Source: Candidatus Brocadiaceae bacterium
Lineage (GTDB): Bacteria; Planctomycetota; MHYJ01; JACQXL01; CAKKQI01
Assembly (NCBI GenBank): GCA_919901895.1
Contig: CAKKQI010000065.1
Coordinates: forward strand, 589 to 14,860
Direction: 5' to 3'
DNA: 14,272 nt
Shown here: positions 1 through 7,460 of the stretch, one piece after another
Position numbering within the stretch: position 1 is the stretch's first letter
Layout of the letters: each line of letters begins with the position of its first letter
The notes under the pieces: model-generated
Database searches by the model: none
The model's input: only the letters and a program-made list of their open reading frames with translations
What the model was told of the DNA's origin: nothing
Translations under genes and position numbers: made by a program

Positions 1-601
1 CCGGCATTTGTGCAACCGTATAAAAAATCGGAGTAAAGAAAAGGAAAAACATTAAGGCGGTGGATAATATTTGAATCAAATCGCGGAAAAAAACATTGAT
101 CGCCGACAGGAAAAATCCGGCGCCGATTAAAAATAACATCTGCAAAGGAATTAAAATCACCAGCCAGAATAAATATCCCGATAACCCGGTCCCTTCTATC
201 AGCAGAAGGATTATTAATAAAAATAAACCGATGAACATAGAAAAAATACCCGAGACTGAAGCAGCGATTGGTAATATTTCACTTTTAAAAACTATGTTTT
301 TTAATAAAGACGCCGAGCCCACCACAGAATTGGTTGAATTTGTCAGCCCCTCGGCCATAGCTATCCAGGGGGCCAAACCGCTAATGAGCCAGATAACATA
401 CGTCAATGACGTTTCACTTCCGGGCAGTTTTGATTTAAAAACGAATCCGAAGATAAAAGTATACATCCCCAGCAGCAATAACGGGTGAAGAATCGCCCAT
501 AATATACCTATGGCAGAACCAAGATACCTGTCCCTGGTATTTAATTTAAAGGTATTAACAACTAATCTGAGGTCCTCTTTATTAAGTCCTAAAATCATCA
601 T
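1..601 (-). CDS. ABC-2 type polysaccharide export permease (Wzm/TagG/KpsM-like), 3' end missing
   Basis: The minus-strand frame from ATG 601 is open to the left edge, giving 200 residues of a protein usually about 260-275 long. Translation reads 'DRYLGSAIGILWAILHPLLL' (24-43), the N-terminal signature of ABC-2 exporter permeases, then hydrophobic segments at about 31-55, 66-84, 112-135, 143-170 and 178-197. 'FFRDL' (171-175) and 'TPIFYTV' (190-196) are typical conserved loops of Wzm/TagG proteins. It would form the inner-membrane channel through which the lipid-linked glycan is moved, powered by the Wzt-like ATPases encoded directly upstream. The C-terminal membrane segments lie beyond the window. 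Order here is ATPases first, permease last, the reverse of the common wzm-wzt order. Confidence 0.9.
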   Translation of the reverse strand, partial: MMILGLNKEDLRLVVNTFKLNTRDRYLGSAIGILWAILHPLLLLGMYTFIFGFVFKSKLPGSETSLTYVIWLISGLAPWIAMAEGLTNSTNSVVGSASLLKNIVFKSEILPIAASVSGIFSMFIGLFLLIILLLIEGTGLSGYLFWLVILIPLQMLFLIGAGFFLSAINVFFRDLIQILSTALMFFLFFTPIFYTVAQMP

Positions 602-609
602 AAATTAAT

Positions 610-613
610 CTCC
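610..613 (-). promoter_or_regulatory. Ribosome binding site of the permease gene
   Basis: The minus strand reads GGAG, 8 bases before the ATG at 601, in the short spacer after the ATPase stop at 616. A second ATG follows directly (598), but the spacing favours 601. Confidence 0.55.
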
Positions 614-615
614 AT

Positions 616-1833
616 TTATTCTTCCGCCTTGATTTGATATCGACAGTAATAATCCGGTCTTGACAGGGTAAAGACAGTGAAATTTTGCATCTTGAGCACC
701 AGGGAACTTTTAGCAATTGTTTTATTTTCAGAGGTTATTTCTAACAAGACCTCATAAACCCCTTCGGCCAGGAACAGCTCGCCTAATCCCACATCCAGAT
801 TTATGGATTGACCGCCTGATAAAGCAGGAAGTTTCAGCCCATCTTCAGATGCCTGGTTTTGCATAATAAGAGTACCGTCCATTTTGATGAAGGATAAAAC
901 AATGTCCCATTCTTTAACGGATTCCGTTGCTTCTAATCTGATATTAACCGATGCCTTTTCCCCCAAATCAAAGATGGTTTTTTCCTGATGCAAACCGGAT
1001 CGGAGATGAAAGTCTTTTATCCAGATACGGCTTCCTGTTTTTGTTTCTTTTACCCGCTGGGCAAACTTTTTTTTAACTTCTTCTTCCTCTTTTTGCCTAA
1101 CCAGGTTAAGATAGGCCCGGGCCACGGCTTGAGAATCTCCATCCAGCATCATTTTGCCTTTTTCCAACCAGATTGTCCGTTGAGTCATCTGGTTAATTAT
1201 TTGCATATCATGAGAAACGATTATCAAAGTTTTTCCTTTTGAACACAATTCCTCAATTTTCTTGGAAGATTTTACGGCAAAATCAGCGTCACCCACGCCC
1301 AGCACTTCATCAATAATTAAAATTTCCGGCTCTATGAATAATAACATTGCGAAACCGAGCCGCGCCTTCATTCCGGATGAATAGGTCCTGACCGGTTTAT
1401 TGATGTAATCTCCGATGTCGGCAAACCGGATAATTTCATCCTTCAGCGCGTCTATTTCGGCCCTGGTCTTTCCGTGTAATCCCCCGTTAACATAGATGTT
1501 TTCAACGCCGGTCATTTCCTCTCTGATGCCCACCCCGATCGACATCAGCGCGTTAACCTTACCATTGATGGTTACGGAACCAGAAGTGGGCGTAAGAAAA
1601 CCGGCGATGATATTCAGCAAGGTGGTTTTACCGGAGCCATTGGAACCAATTATCCCTATTCTTTCCCCATCTTTAATCTCAAAGGAAACATCATCCAGCG
1701 CCACCACGCTTCCTTCCCTGCTTACCCGCGTTATCCCGGTCAAGATAGACTTCATTGTCCTAATTTGGGAAATAATACTTCTGGGAAAAACCTGCGTAAC
1801 CGCATCAATTTTTACACTCAGACGATTTTCCAT
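616..1833 (-). CDS. Wzt-like polysaccharide ABC exporter ATPase with C-terminal beta-sandwich (second of two)
   Basis: A 405-residue Wzt-type ATPase. Walker A is GSNGSGKTT (63-71), the signature 'YSSGMKARLGFA' (151-162), Walker B 'ILIIDEVLGVGD' (171-182) and the switch His in SHD (207-209), all intact. A 20-residue segment ('SIISQIRTMKSILTGITR') precedes the core strand, as in KpsT/TagH relatives. A charged stretch at about 248-260 ('RQKEEEEVKKKF') links to a C-terminal beta-sandwich of about 140 residues ('GLGELFLAEGVYEVLLEIT'), like the glycan-binding domain of Wzt. It diverges clearly from the ATPase immediately upstream in motif details. It overlaps that gene by 16 bp, and its stop lies a few bases before the ribosome site of the permease gene. 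It probably forms the exporter with the permease. Confidence 0.92.
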   Translation of the reverse strand: MENRLSVKIDAVTQVFPRSIISQIRTMKSILTGITRVSREGSVVALDDVSFEIKDGERIGIIGSNGSGKTTLLNIIAGFLTPTSGSVTINGKVNALMSIGVGIREEMTGVENIYVNGGLHGKTRAEIDALKDEIIRFADIGDYINKPVRTYSSGMKARLGFAMLLFIEPEILIIDEVLGVGDADFAVKSSKKIEELCSKGKTLIIVSHDMQIINQMTQRTIWLEKGKMMLDGDSQAVARAYLNLVRQKEEEEVKKKFAQRVKETKTGSRIWIKDFHLRSGLHQEKTIFDLGEKASVNIRLEATESVKEWDIVLSFIKMDGTLIMQNQASEDGLKLPALSGGQSINLDVGLGELFLAEGVYEVLLEITSENKTIAKSSLVLKMQNFTVFTLSRPDYYCRYQIKAEE

Positions 1834-2969
1834 TGTAATTTTTTGGTTATTAATTGGTTTGATTTATTCTCGCCTTTAACGACCAGCCGGATCGGATTCC
1901 CGTTTAACCAGGTCAAAGACTCGTATCCTTTGGTAATACTTCTCTGGCCTTTTTCTAACGGCGCGGAAAGAAATAAACACAACAAATATTCACCAGGGGC
2001 AAGACAGAAATCTTCAATAGAGATAGTTATGTTTATTTTTGTATCAGGATTAATATTTATATTAGAGAGTCCGATTGTGATCAACGACCAGCCGATTCCT
2101 TCAATGTGTCTTTCTATACAAAAACCAACTGAAATTGCATTATCCTTAAACTTTTCTAAAGATTGGGCCTGAAAATTATAATTAAATGGCTCACCCGAGA
2201 CGGCATAAACCATTTCTTTTAACATTTTATCAATATTGACAAAGGTTATTTCATCAGAGCGTTGAAACGGCATATTCAGGTATCGCCGGACTGCTTTATA
2301 GGATGGCCCAAAATAATCAATTCCTTCTCTGGTAAGGACAAGACACTGCTGGCAAAGTTTAAGAAGAGACACCCAGTCATGAGAAACGATAATACCGGTG
2401 GCGCCCATTGACAGGAATTGCTGTAATCTTTTCCAGGCCTTACCCCTGAAATACTCATCTCCGACCACCAAAAACTCATCAATCAGGATAATTTTGGCCG
2501 GTAGGGCTGTGGCCACGGCAAAAAGTAATCGGGCTTGCATACCGGATGAATACGACCTGACCGGCTCGCAAAAAAAATCTTCCAGTTGAGTAAACTCGTA
2601 GATGGAATCACAAAGGGCGTTTAATTTACTTCCATTGATTCCCTTGAAACGGAAATAATCCCGGCAATACTGTTTCCCGGTTAAGTAAGAGTTAAAAAAT
2701 GAGCCGAGTTCAAAAATAGAGGCAATATCCCCTCTGGTAATAACCTCGCCGCTATCTTTTTCATAAATTCCGCCGATTAGTCTGAGCAGAGTGGATTTAC
2801 CGACACCGTTTTTGCCTATTATACCCAGTAAGGCGCCGGCTTCAACTTTAAATGATATATCCTTAAGCACCAATGTTCTTTTCTGATTTTTGGAAAACAG
2901 CGTCCTGAGTGATGGCCGTTTATCAGCCAGAAATGATTTATATACACGATTTAGTTTTACTAATTCCAT
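1818..2969 (-). CDS. Wzt-like polysaccharide ABC exporter ATPase with C-terminal beta-sandwich (first of two)
   Basis: A 383-residue ATPase of the Wzt/TagH/KpsT kind. Walker A is GKNGVGKST (52-60), the signature is 'SYSSGMQARL' (139-148), Walker B with its catalytic Glu is 'IILIDE' (160-165) followed by 'VVGDE', and the switch His is in SHD (196-198). All ATPase motifs are intact. The region 'ELGSFFNSYLTGKQ' (87-100) takes the place of the usual 'ELGAGFHPELTGREN' of Wzt proteins and is degenerate. Residues from about 240 to 383 form a predicted beta-sandwich of the Wzt_C carbohydrate-binding kind ('FCLAPGEYLLCLFLS'), which in known systems recognises the finished glycan end. It ends 16 bp inside the next ATPase gene. 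It probably energises export across the inner membrane, perhaps as a heterodimer with its neighbour. Confidence 0.9.
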   Translation of the reverse strand: MELVKLNRVYKSFLADKRPSLRTLFSKNQKRTLVLKDISFKVEAGALLGIIGKNGVGKSTLLRLIGGIYEKDSGEVITRGDIASIFELGSFFNSYLTGKQYCRDYFRFKGINGSKLNALCDSIYEFTQLEDFFCEPVRSYSSGMQARLLFAVATALPAKIILIDEFLVVGDEYFRGKAWKRLQQFLSMGATGIIVSHDWVSLLKLCQQCLVLTREGIDYFGPSYKAVRRYLNMPFQRSDEITFVNIDKMLKEMVYAVSGEPFNYNFQAQSLEKFKDNAISVGFCIERHIEGIGWSLITIGLSNININPDTKINITISIEDFCLAPGEYLLCLFLSAPLEKGQRSITKGYESLTWLNGNPIRLVVKGENKSNQLITKKLQWKIV

Positions 2970-2976
2970 ATTATAT

Positions 2977-3684
2977 TTATTTGCTGCAAATTAAATCTCT
3001 TGCTTTTTCAAATCCGCAATTAAAAAGGACATCTATGATTGATAATCCGGCAATAAACTCCTTTGTATTCGCCTGCAGGTAAACCGGATGTTTAAAATTT
3101 TGATAAACTAATTCTATGCCGGCTTCCGCAAATTTTTCGTCTTCCTGATAGCCGTCCGCGCCGCCGCCGCAAAGATACGCGATTCCGCCTACCGCCCGGG
3201 TTAGTGATATTAACAGGTCTGTGGCTTCGCCTTCGGCTTTCAGGGTAGAAGCGATGATTAGTTTGGGAATTTTCAGTCCGAGGCGTTCGGCCAGGGAGCG
3301 AATCGCGTGAATATTATACTCGCACAGGTTATTAGCGTCATAATTTATTAATGCTTGCAAATAATCCCGTTCCTCCTTAAAAAAAGGGCATTGGCCGTAG
3401 TTCTGTTCTATAGTTTTAAGCATTTTCTCCCGCCAGTCCGTCAGATTGTTAATCTCCATATCCTTTATCAGGCGCAAGCCATGATAGTTTCTGATAATCG
3501 GCGCGGTCAGCCATTGGGCTTCGCTGTTTGTAATTATCTTTACGCGATTCATCCAGGTCCCGCCGGTTTTGGGAAACTGGACATTATCCAGCAGGATAAA
3601 AACATCCGCTTTATTGATTTTATCAAAGTACCCCAACCAGGGAAAAAAGTTGGGTTGATGGATAGCGGCAATTCTATCCGGCAT
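2977..3684 (-). CDS. WbqC-family protein
   Basis: A 235-residue member of the WbqC-like family, recognised by its N-terminal 'IAAIHQPNFFPWLGYFDKI' (HQPxxxPWxGY motif, about residues 6-24), then 'DVFILLDNVQFPKTGGTWMN' and 'NRVKI', a 'YLCGGGADGY' segment near residue 175, and 'LSIIDVLFNCG' near the C-terminus. The family is frequent in O-antigen and capsule clusters, and its biochemical role is not securely known to me. Length is normal and no part is missing. There is no signal peptide or membrane segment, so it is cytoplasmic. Its 11-bp overlap with the formyltransferase, and its place before the exporter genes, suggest a late step in building the modified amino sugar. That is an inference. 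Confidence 0.9.
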   Translation of the reverse strand: MPDRIAAIHQPNFFPWLGYFDKINKADVFILLDNVQFPKTGGTWMNRVKIITNSEAQWLTAPIIRNYHGLRLIKDMEINNLTDWREKMLKTIEQNYGQCPFFKEERDYLQALINYDANNLCEYNIHAIRSLAERLGLKIPKLIIASTLKAEGEATDLLISLTRAVGGIAYLCGGGADGYQEDEKFAEAGIELVYQNFKHPVYLQANTKEFIAGLSIIDVLFNCGFEKARDLICSK

Positions 3685-4471
3685 ATTTCTTCCTGAGTTC
3701 TTTTACTTTTTCGTGTTCTATGAATTCCGGAAAATATACCTTTTCGCCATTATGCTCCAGATAGGCGCCTTTTAATGGTTTAACCTGCGCTCTTATAAGA
3801 TTGTAAATCTCCATATCGGTCATTACTTTAAAATCAATTCTGGGCGATTCCGGCCGAAGTCTTGTATTACGAGTCGCCTGCGAATTATCCTGCGGAAATC
3901 GCTTGTTGACTCCGGTTAAAATACGCGGTATTTCTTCCTCAAGCAAATCTTCTGTCGCAGCAGATAATTTATTGCTTAAAGCACACCAAGTATCTTTAAA
4001 ATCTATGGGGACCGCTTTTTGCGCGATAATATCACCGCTATCGATGCCGTCATTCATATAATGTACGGTCACGCCGGTCTGGGATTCTTCTTTAATAATG
4101 GCCCATTGGACCGGGTTCGGCCCTCGGTTTTTGGGAAGAAGCGCCCAGTGAACGTTAACTGCATTATAATTTATTAACTTAAGAATATCTTCCCGTATTA
4201 CCATTGAATATGAATTGCAGATTAATAAATCCGCATTTAATTTCTTGAAGCCTGTTAAAAATCCGGAATATCTATTCGTTTTAAATTCAGGTTGAATTAA
4301 AAATCTTATGCCTAAATTTTTAGATAATTCAGATAATTCATTAATATACTGCGGTCTGACCCCCGCCGCTATTATTCCGGTAATTGATGCTTGAGGCGCA
4401 TATTTCATTAGTAAGAGTATTCCAACAGTATCGCCTACAAGAACAATCTGTTTGTATTTATTTTCTACCAT
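3674..4471 (-). CDS. Sugar N-formyltransferase (N10-formyl-THF dependent)
   Basis: A 265-residue formyltransferase-fold enzyme. The catalytic triad is readable as N106 and H108 in 'NAVNVHWALLPKNRGPNP' and D144 in 'NDGIDSGDII', the same Asn-His-Asp set as in GAR transformylase and ArnA. 'VQWAIIKEESQTGVTVHYM' is the conserved core that follows. The C-terminal part, with 'SPRIDFKVMTDMEIYNLIRA' and 'LKGAYLEHNGEKVYF', resembles the second half of methionyl-tRNA and amino-sugar formyltransferases. The length and the cluster fit transfer of a formyl group to an amino nucleotide sugar, as in N-formylated O-antigen sugars; a housekeeping methionyl-tRNA formyltransferase would be longer and sit elsewhere. 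It ends with TAG at 3674 and overlaps the WbqC gene by 11 bp, hinting that the two act together. Confidence 0.88.
   Translation of the reverse strand: MVENKYKQIVLVGDTVGILLLMKYAPQASITGIIAAGVRPQYINELSELSKNLGIRFLIQPEFKTNRYSGFLTGFKKLNADLLICNSYSMVIREDILKLINYNAVNVHWALLPKNRGPNPVQWAIIKEESQTGVTVHYMNDGIDSGDIIAQKAVPIDFKDTWCALSNKLSAATEDLLEEEIPRILTGVNKRFPQDNSQATRNTRLRPESPRIDFKVMTDMEIYNLIRAQVKPLKGAYLEHNGEKVYFPEFIEHEKVKELRKKYAG
3689..3694 (-). promoter_or_regulatory. Ribosome binding site of the WbqC-family gene
   Basis: The minus strand reads AGGAAG, whose core AGGA lies 6 bases before the ATG at 3684. It lies inside the last codons of the formyltransferase gene, so the two genes are probably translated together. 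Confidence 0.6.
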
Positions 4472-4517
4472 TTAAAATATAATGCTCCCGATGGTTCTCG
4501 TTTTAGTAAACGCTATT
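4472..4517. other. Widest intergenic gap (46 bp)
   Basis: It lies between the RHDVE-type protein and the formyltransferase. The minus strand has GGGAG (4489-4485), 13 bases before the ATG at 4471, which is long for a Shine-Dalgarno spacing. An in-frame TAA directly precedes that ATG, so no earlier start is possible. No convincing promoter or terminator is seen. Confidence 0.5.
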
Positions 4518-5252
4518 TTAAACGATATCTTTAACTATCACGATAGCCATTTCTTTGTAATTTTCAATCTGTCGTTCAGCCTGCCTCCTGAATGCCCGCT
4601 CAATTTTTGCTATTTGGGGGATTCTTTGATTCGTCCACCATGTATCATGTGTATTTATTTGGGCTTTAGCCGTCTCGGGGCTTTCAAGAATGTCGCGGAT
4701 TGTTTTATCTCGCCATCTCCCGTTAGAATCCGAGACGTAAATAATCTCCCCCTTAAAAAAATCCTTATTATACGTATTAATTAATCCCGCATAATTATCC
4801 TGATGTCGAAGAATTTTATTATTGGGGTTATGGAAGGCAAAAGCATGAACACCGGTGCCGTAAATTTTTTCTAAAATATTTTTTTCGAATAATATCAACT
4901 CGGCAATGCGACCAAAAACTTTTTGGCCGTAATAACCGCAATCAAAATGTAGCCCGATGGCATGTCCCCATTTAATCCAGCATTTAATTGTTTTAACCGT
5001 TTCATTACTCCAAAAATTATAAAAATAGCTGTGCAACTGTATAAAAAAAGTTGACCTGATACCTTCGGCCGCATCAATTTCAGCTAATTTATTCATTTCG
5101 TCGACACAATATTCAACGTCATGCCTCCAGATAATAAAAGAATTATAACATTTATATTTTTGGTAAGCTATTATTGGGAAGCGTGTTTTTGCCAGCCTTA
5201 TTAAATTTTTGTATTCAGCGAGCGTAAATGGACAATTTGTTTTAAGTTTCAT
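4518..5252 (-). CDS. Polysaccharide deacetylase-like (NodB-fold) protein, RHDVE type
   Basis: A 244-residue protein I place in the NodB-like fold group from its motif order: 'WRHDVEY' (42-48), 'RSTFFIQLH' (66-74), 'IGLHFD' (99-104), 'HNPNN' (141-145), 'YVSDSNGRW' (172-180) and 'NTHDTWW' (200-206). H44, D45, H102, D104, H141 and H202 could form a metal site, but the arrangement differs from the classic TFDD/HxxxH signature. The same motif series is common in uncharacterised proteins of sugar clusters. Whether it deacetylates anything is not established. No signal peptide is visible, so it is probably cytoplasmic. It follows the aminotransferase by 15 bp and is followed by the widest gap of the window (46 bp). 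The gene is AT-rich. Confidence 0.75.
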   Translation of the reverse strand: MKLKTNCPFTLAEYKNLIRLAKTRFPIIAYQKYKCYNSFIIWRHDVEYCVDEMNKLAEIDAAEGIRSTFFIQLHSYFYNFWSNETVKTIKCWIKWGHAIGLHFDCGYYGQKVFGRIAELILFEKNILEKIYGTGVHAFAFHNPNNKILRHQDNYAGLINTYNKDFFKGEIIYVSDSNGRWRDKTIRDILESPETAKAQINTHDTWWTNQRIPQIAKIERAFRRQAERQIENYKEMAIVIVKDIV

Positions 5253-5267
5253 ACGTGTTTTTATAAA

Positions 5268-6434
5268 TCAAGAAAAGTATTTAATTGTTTTATACAGCGC
5301 GTCGGCATATCGTTTAACCCGGTCATCTTCAACCGGGCTTAGCACGGTATTAAATAACCTTGGTATTAAGTATTCGGCATTTGGACAGAGGTCGTTTTCG
5401 TAATTAATCTTTCCCTCGTAGTGTGGGCAAAAAGTTGGGCATCGTTTGGTATACGCCCTGGGCTCATTGAAAAGCGGATAACGGTATACCGGACTGGGTG
5501 TCAGACTAAAGGCCCCATAGGGCATAAAAGAAGGCAGAAAATAGTCCCCGCCATTTTCCCGTAATACCTTCATTAGCTCCTTATATTCTATACCATATTC
5601 GTCACCTTTATAAATGGCCGACCAAATATGATAAGAAGGCCAATTTTCACCTGGTATTTTTTGGGGTATAAGCCAAGCGCAATCTTTTACAGCCTGATTA
5701 TAAAGTTGTGCAAGTTGATAATCCTGGCGAACATATTCTTTAGCGTATGGCCATTGGGCGATGGCAATGCCTGCTATAAGGCCGGACATCGCGTAATTCC
5801 ACGTAAGGCGGGCCGGAATGCGACCGAAGCCCTTGTCTTTAGATTTTTCAGTAAAATCATCCGAATTTATGAGAAGAAATCCACCCTGACCGGTACTTAA
5901 TTGTTTTCGGTGATTAAAACTGAAAGCGGAAAAATCACCAAAAAGACCGGCATACTTCCCATTTCTTGTGGAGAATAAGGCATGCGCGCAATCTTCAATA
6001 ACAGGTAGATTATTCTCGCGTGCAATGGCAAGAATTTCTTCCATATTACAAATATTACCAAAGAGATGTGTGCATATTATTGCTTTGGTTCTGGGTGTAA
6101 TTCGACTCCGAATAGACTGGGGAGTAATATTAAATGTCTTGGAATCGATATCGGCAAATATCGGAACGGCGTTCTGATACATTACCGCCATTCCGGCAAA
6201 AACTACGATCGGGTCGACAATCACTTCATCACCCGGACCAACGCCTATTGTTTGGAGTGCAATATGAAGCGCGCCCATGCAACTATTGGTGGCGATAATC
6301 CGCTTAGCTGGATAATCTTTAGAGACCATTTCGATGAAATCATTAACAATTTTCTCTGAGACGCTATCTTGATTATTATCTAACCAGCGCTTAAGTTCTT
6401 CAAATTCTCTATTAGAATAACGACGCGTTGTCAT
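5268..6434 (-). CDS. Divergent DegT/DnrJ/EryC1 aminotransferase with C-terminal cysteines
   Basis: A 388-residue PLP-dependent aminotransferase. The Schiff-base lysine is K177 in 'SFNHRKQLSTGQGG', and the PLP-pyridine Asp is D148 in 'VIEDCAHA'. 'NSCMGALHIAL' is the phosphate-binding segment. It differs from its neighbour at 11703-12863: the N-terminal 'GWxxxGP' motif is absent, the loop reads SCMGAL rather than SCTTAL, and the C-terminal part has a cysteine group (C332, C336, C350) in 'RCPTFCPHYEG' and 'LCPNAEYL'. Such a CPxAE segment also occurs in some other DegT enzymes. The two aminotransferases therefore probably act on different substrates. AAAGGG lies 5 bases before the ATG at 6434. 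The oxidoreductase just upstream is the likely partner making the keto sugar, and the formyltransferase two genes downstream could cap the amine. Confidence 0.88.
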   Translation of the reverse strand: MTTRRYSNREFEELKRWLDNNQDSVSEKIVNDFIEMVSKDYPAKRIIATNSCMGALHIALQTIGVGPGDEVIVDPIVVFAGMAVMYQNAVPIFADIDSKTFNITPQSIRSRITPRTKAIICTHLFGNICNMEEILAIARENNLPVIEDCAHALFSTRNGKYAGLFGDFSAFSFNHRKQLSTGQGGFLLINSDDFTEKSKDKGFGRIPARLTWNYAMSGLIAGIAIAQWPYAKEYVRQDYQLAQLYNQAVKDCAWLIPQKIPGENWPSYHIWSAIYKGDEYGIEYKELMKVLRENGGDYFLPSFMPYGAFSLTPSPVYRYPLFNEPRAYTKRCPTFCPHYEGKINYENDLCPNAEYLIPRLFNTVLSPVEDDRVKRYADALYKTIKYFS

Positions 6435-6445
6435 GCCAGCCCTTT

Positions 6446-7450
6446 CTATAAATATGTTACATCAACCGCCTTATTTGTAGCGACAGACTTCTCTATGGCT
6501 TTAATCAGCGCAAAATTTTTTTTTGCCTCATTGAAGGAATTACGAGGTTGTTTATCCCGTTCAATTGCCTGAATCATATTTTCGAACTGAAGAAGCAAAT
6601 CTATTTTTTCCTGAGTTACTTTTATTTCGGTCGTTTCAAGACGTTCTTCTTTTTGTAAATACAAGAACTGATCAATAATGCTGCCATTTTTGCCCCATAT
6701 TTCCAACGAAAAGTTATCAGGTCGTTTTGCTGCTGATGAAGTAACCATCTCTCCAATCGCACCTAAAGAATATTCAAATTGTATATTAAATGTATCGTAA
6801 ATAAATTCCTGACCTAATTCCGTGCCAGTGGCCAGAGTAAACACTCGTTTAATATCTCCCCCTATCCACTGAAGCAGGTCTATAGTATGAATAGCGCCTC
6901 CATGTAACCAGGGTAACACCCCGGTCGGATAATTAAGAACCCACGGTTTCTCCCGGTTCTGTACAGACTGCATTACATTGACAATATATGTGCCTCTAAT
7001 ATATTGCAATGCCCCCAGTAAATTATCTTTAGCATAGTCATACGGAATAGAGTATTGTTCGCGGAATCGGCAATTCATACCCACCTGAAGTATTTGCCGG
7101 GTATTTTTAATGGTTTTTTCTATCTCTTGAAATTCGTCAATGGTGTACGCTAAAGGTTTTTCGCAAAATACATCTTTCCCGTAACGCAAAGATTCTATGG
7201 TTTGTTGAGCGTGGAGTTGATTCGGTGTACAAATAAATACAATATCAATCTCTTTATCTTGAAGGGGTTCTGTATAATTCCCCGTGACTTTCCGGAAACG
7301 AAATTCATTCTGGAATTCCATACCTTTTTGATGATTAGGCGAAGAGACAACAAGTGTATGAAATTGCGCCAAGGGAGAATTCCTGAGCGCTAAGCAGTGT
7401 TTCCGTGCCATATAGCCGGAGCCGACCATGCAAATGTTATATTGTTTCAT
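6446..7450 (-). CDS. Gfo/Idh/MocA-family sugar oxidoreductase
   Basis: A 334-residue NAD(P)-dependent dehydrogenase of full family length. The N-terminal Rossmann fold starts with 'MVGSGYMARKH' (GxGxxA). 'CEKPLAY' (96-102) contains the family EKP motif with Lys98, and 'LHGGAIHTIDLLQW' (182-195) contains His188 and Asp191, placed like the catalytic His and Asp of the family. The C-terminal half is the mixed beta-sheet domain ('YIRGTYIVN', 'GAIGEMVTSSA'). It would oxidise or reduce a ring hydroxyl or ketone of a nucleotide sugar. It ends at a TAG 11 bp before a DegT aminotransferase, and such pairs often act in sequence: oxidation to a 3-keto sugar, then amination, as in WlbA-type pathways. That coupling is inferred, and the substrate is unknown. 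No clear ribosome site precedes the ATG. Confidence 0.9.
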   Translation of the reverse strand: MKQYNICMVGSGYMARKHCLALRNSPLAQFHTLVVSSPNHQKGMEFQNEFRFRKVTGNYTEPLQDKEIDIVFICTPNQLHAQQTIESLRYGKDVFCEKPLAYTIDEFQEIEKTIKNTRQILQVGMNCRFREQYSIPYDYAKDNLLGALQYIRGTYIVNVMQSVQNREKPWVLNYPTGVLPWLHGGAIHTIDLLQWIGGDIKRVFTLATGTELGQEFIYDTFNIQFEYSLGAIGEMVTSSAAKRPDNFSLEIWGKNGSIIDQFLYLQKEERLETTEIKVTQEKIDLLLQFENMIQAIERDKQPRNSFNEAKKNFALIKAIEKSVATNKAVDVTYL

Positions 7451-7460
7451 AAAAATAATT

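Noticed and set aside
96..488. Plus-strand open frame of 130 codons
   Set aside because: It lies fully opposite the permease gene, whose minus-strand translation shows clear membrane segments and family motifs. The plus-strand product has no recognisable domain.
1765..2172. Plus-strand open frame of 135 codons
   Set aside because: It lies opposite the two ATPase genes, spanning their overlap, and shows no domain, so it is a shadow of the coding strand.
4471..4522. Inverted repeat TTTAAAAT ... ATTTTAAA around the 46-bp gap
   Set aside because: The arms are only 8 bp of A/T with a 36-bp loop and no G/C stem, so chance in AT-rich DNA is the better explanation than a terminator or operator.
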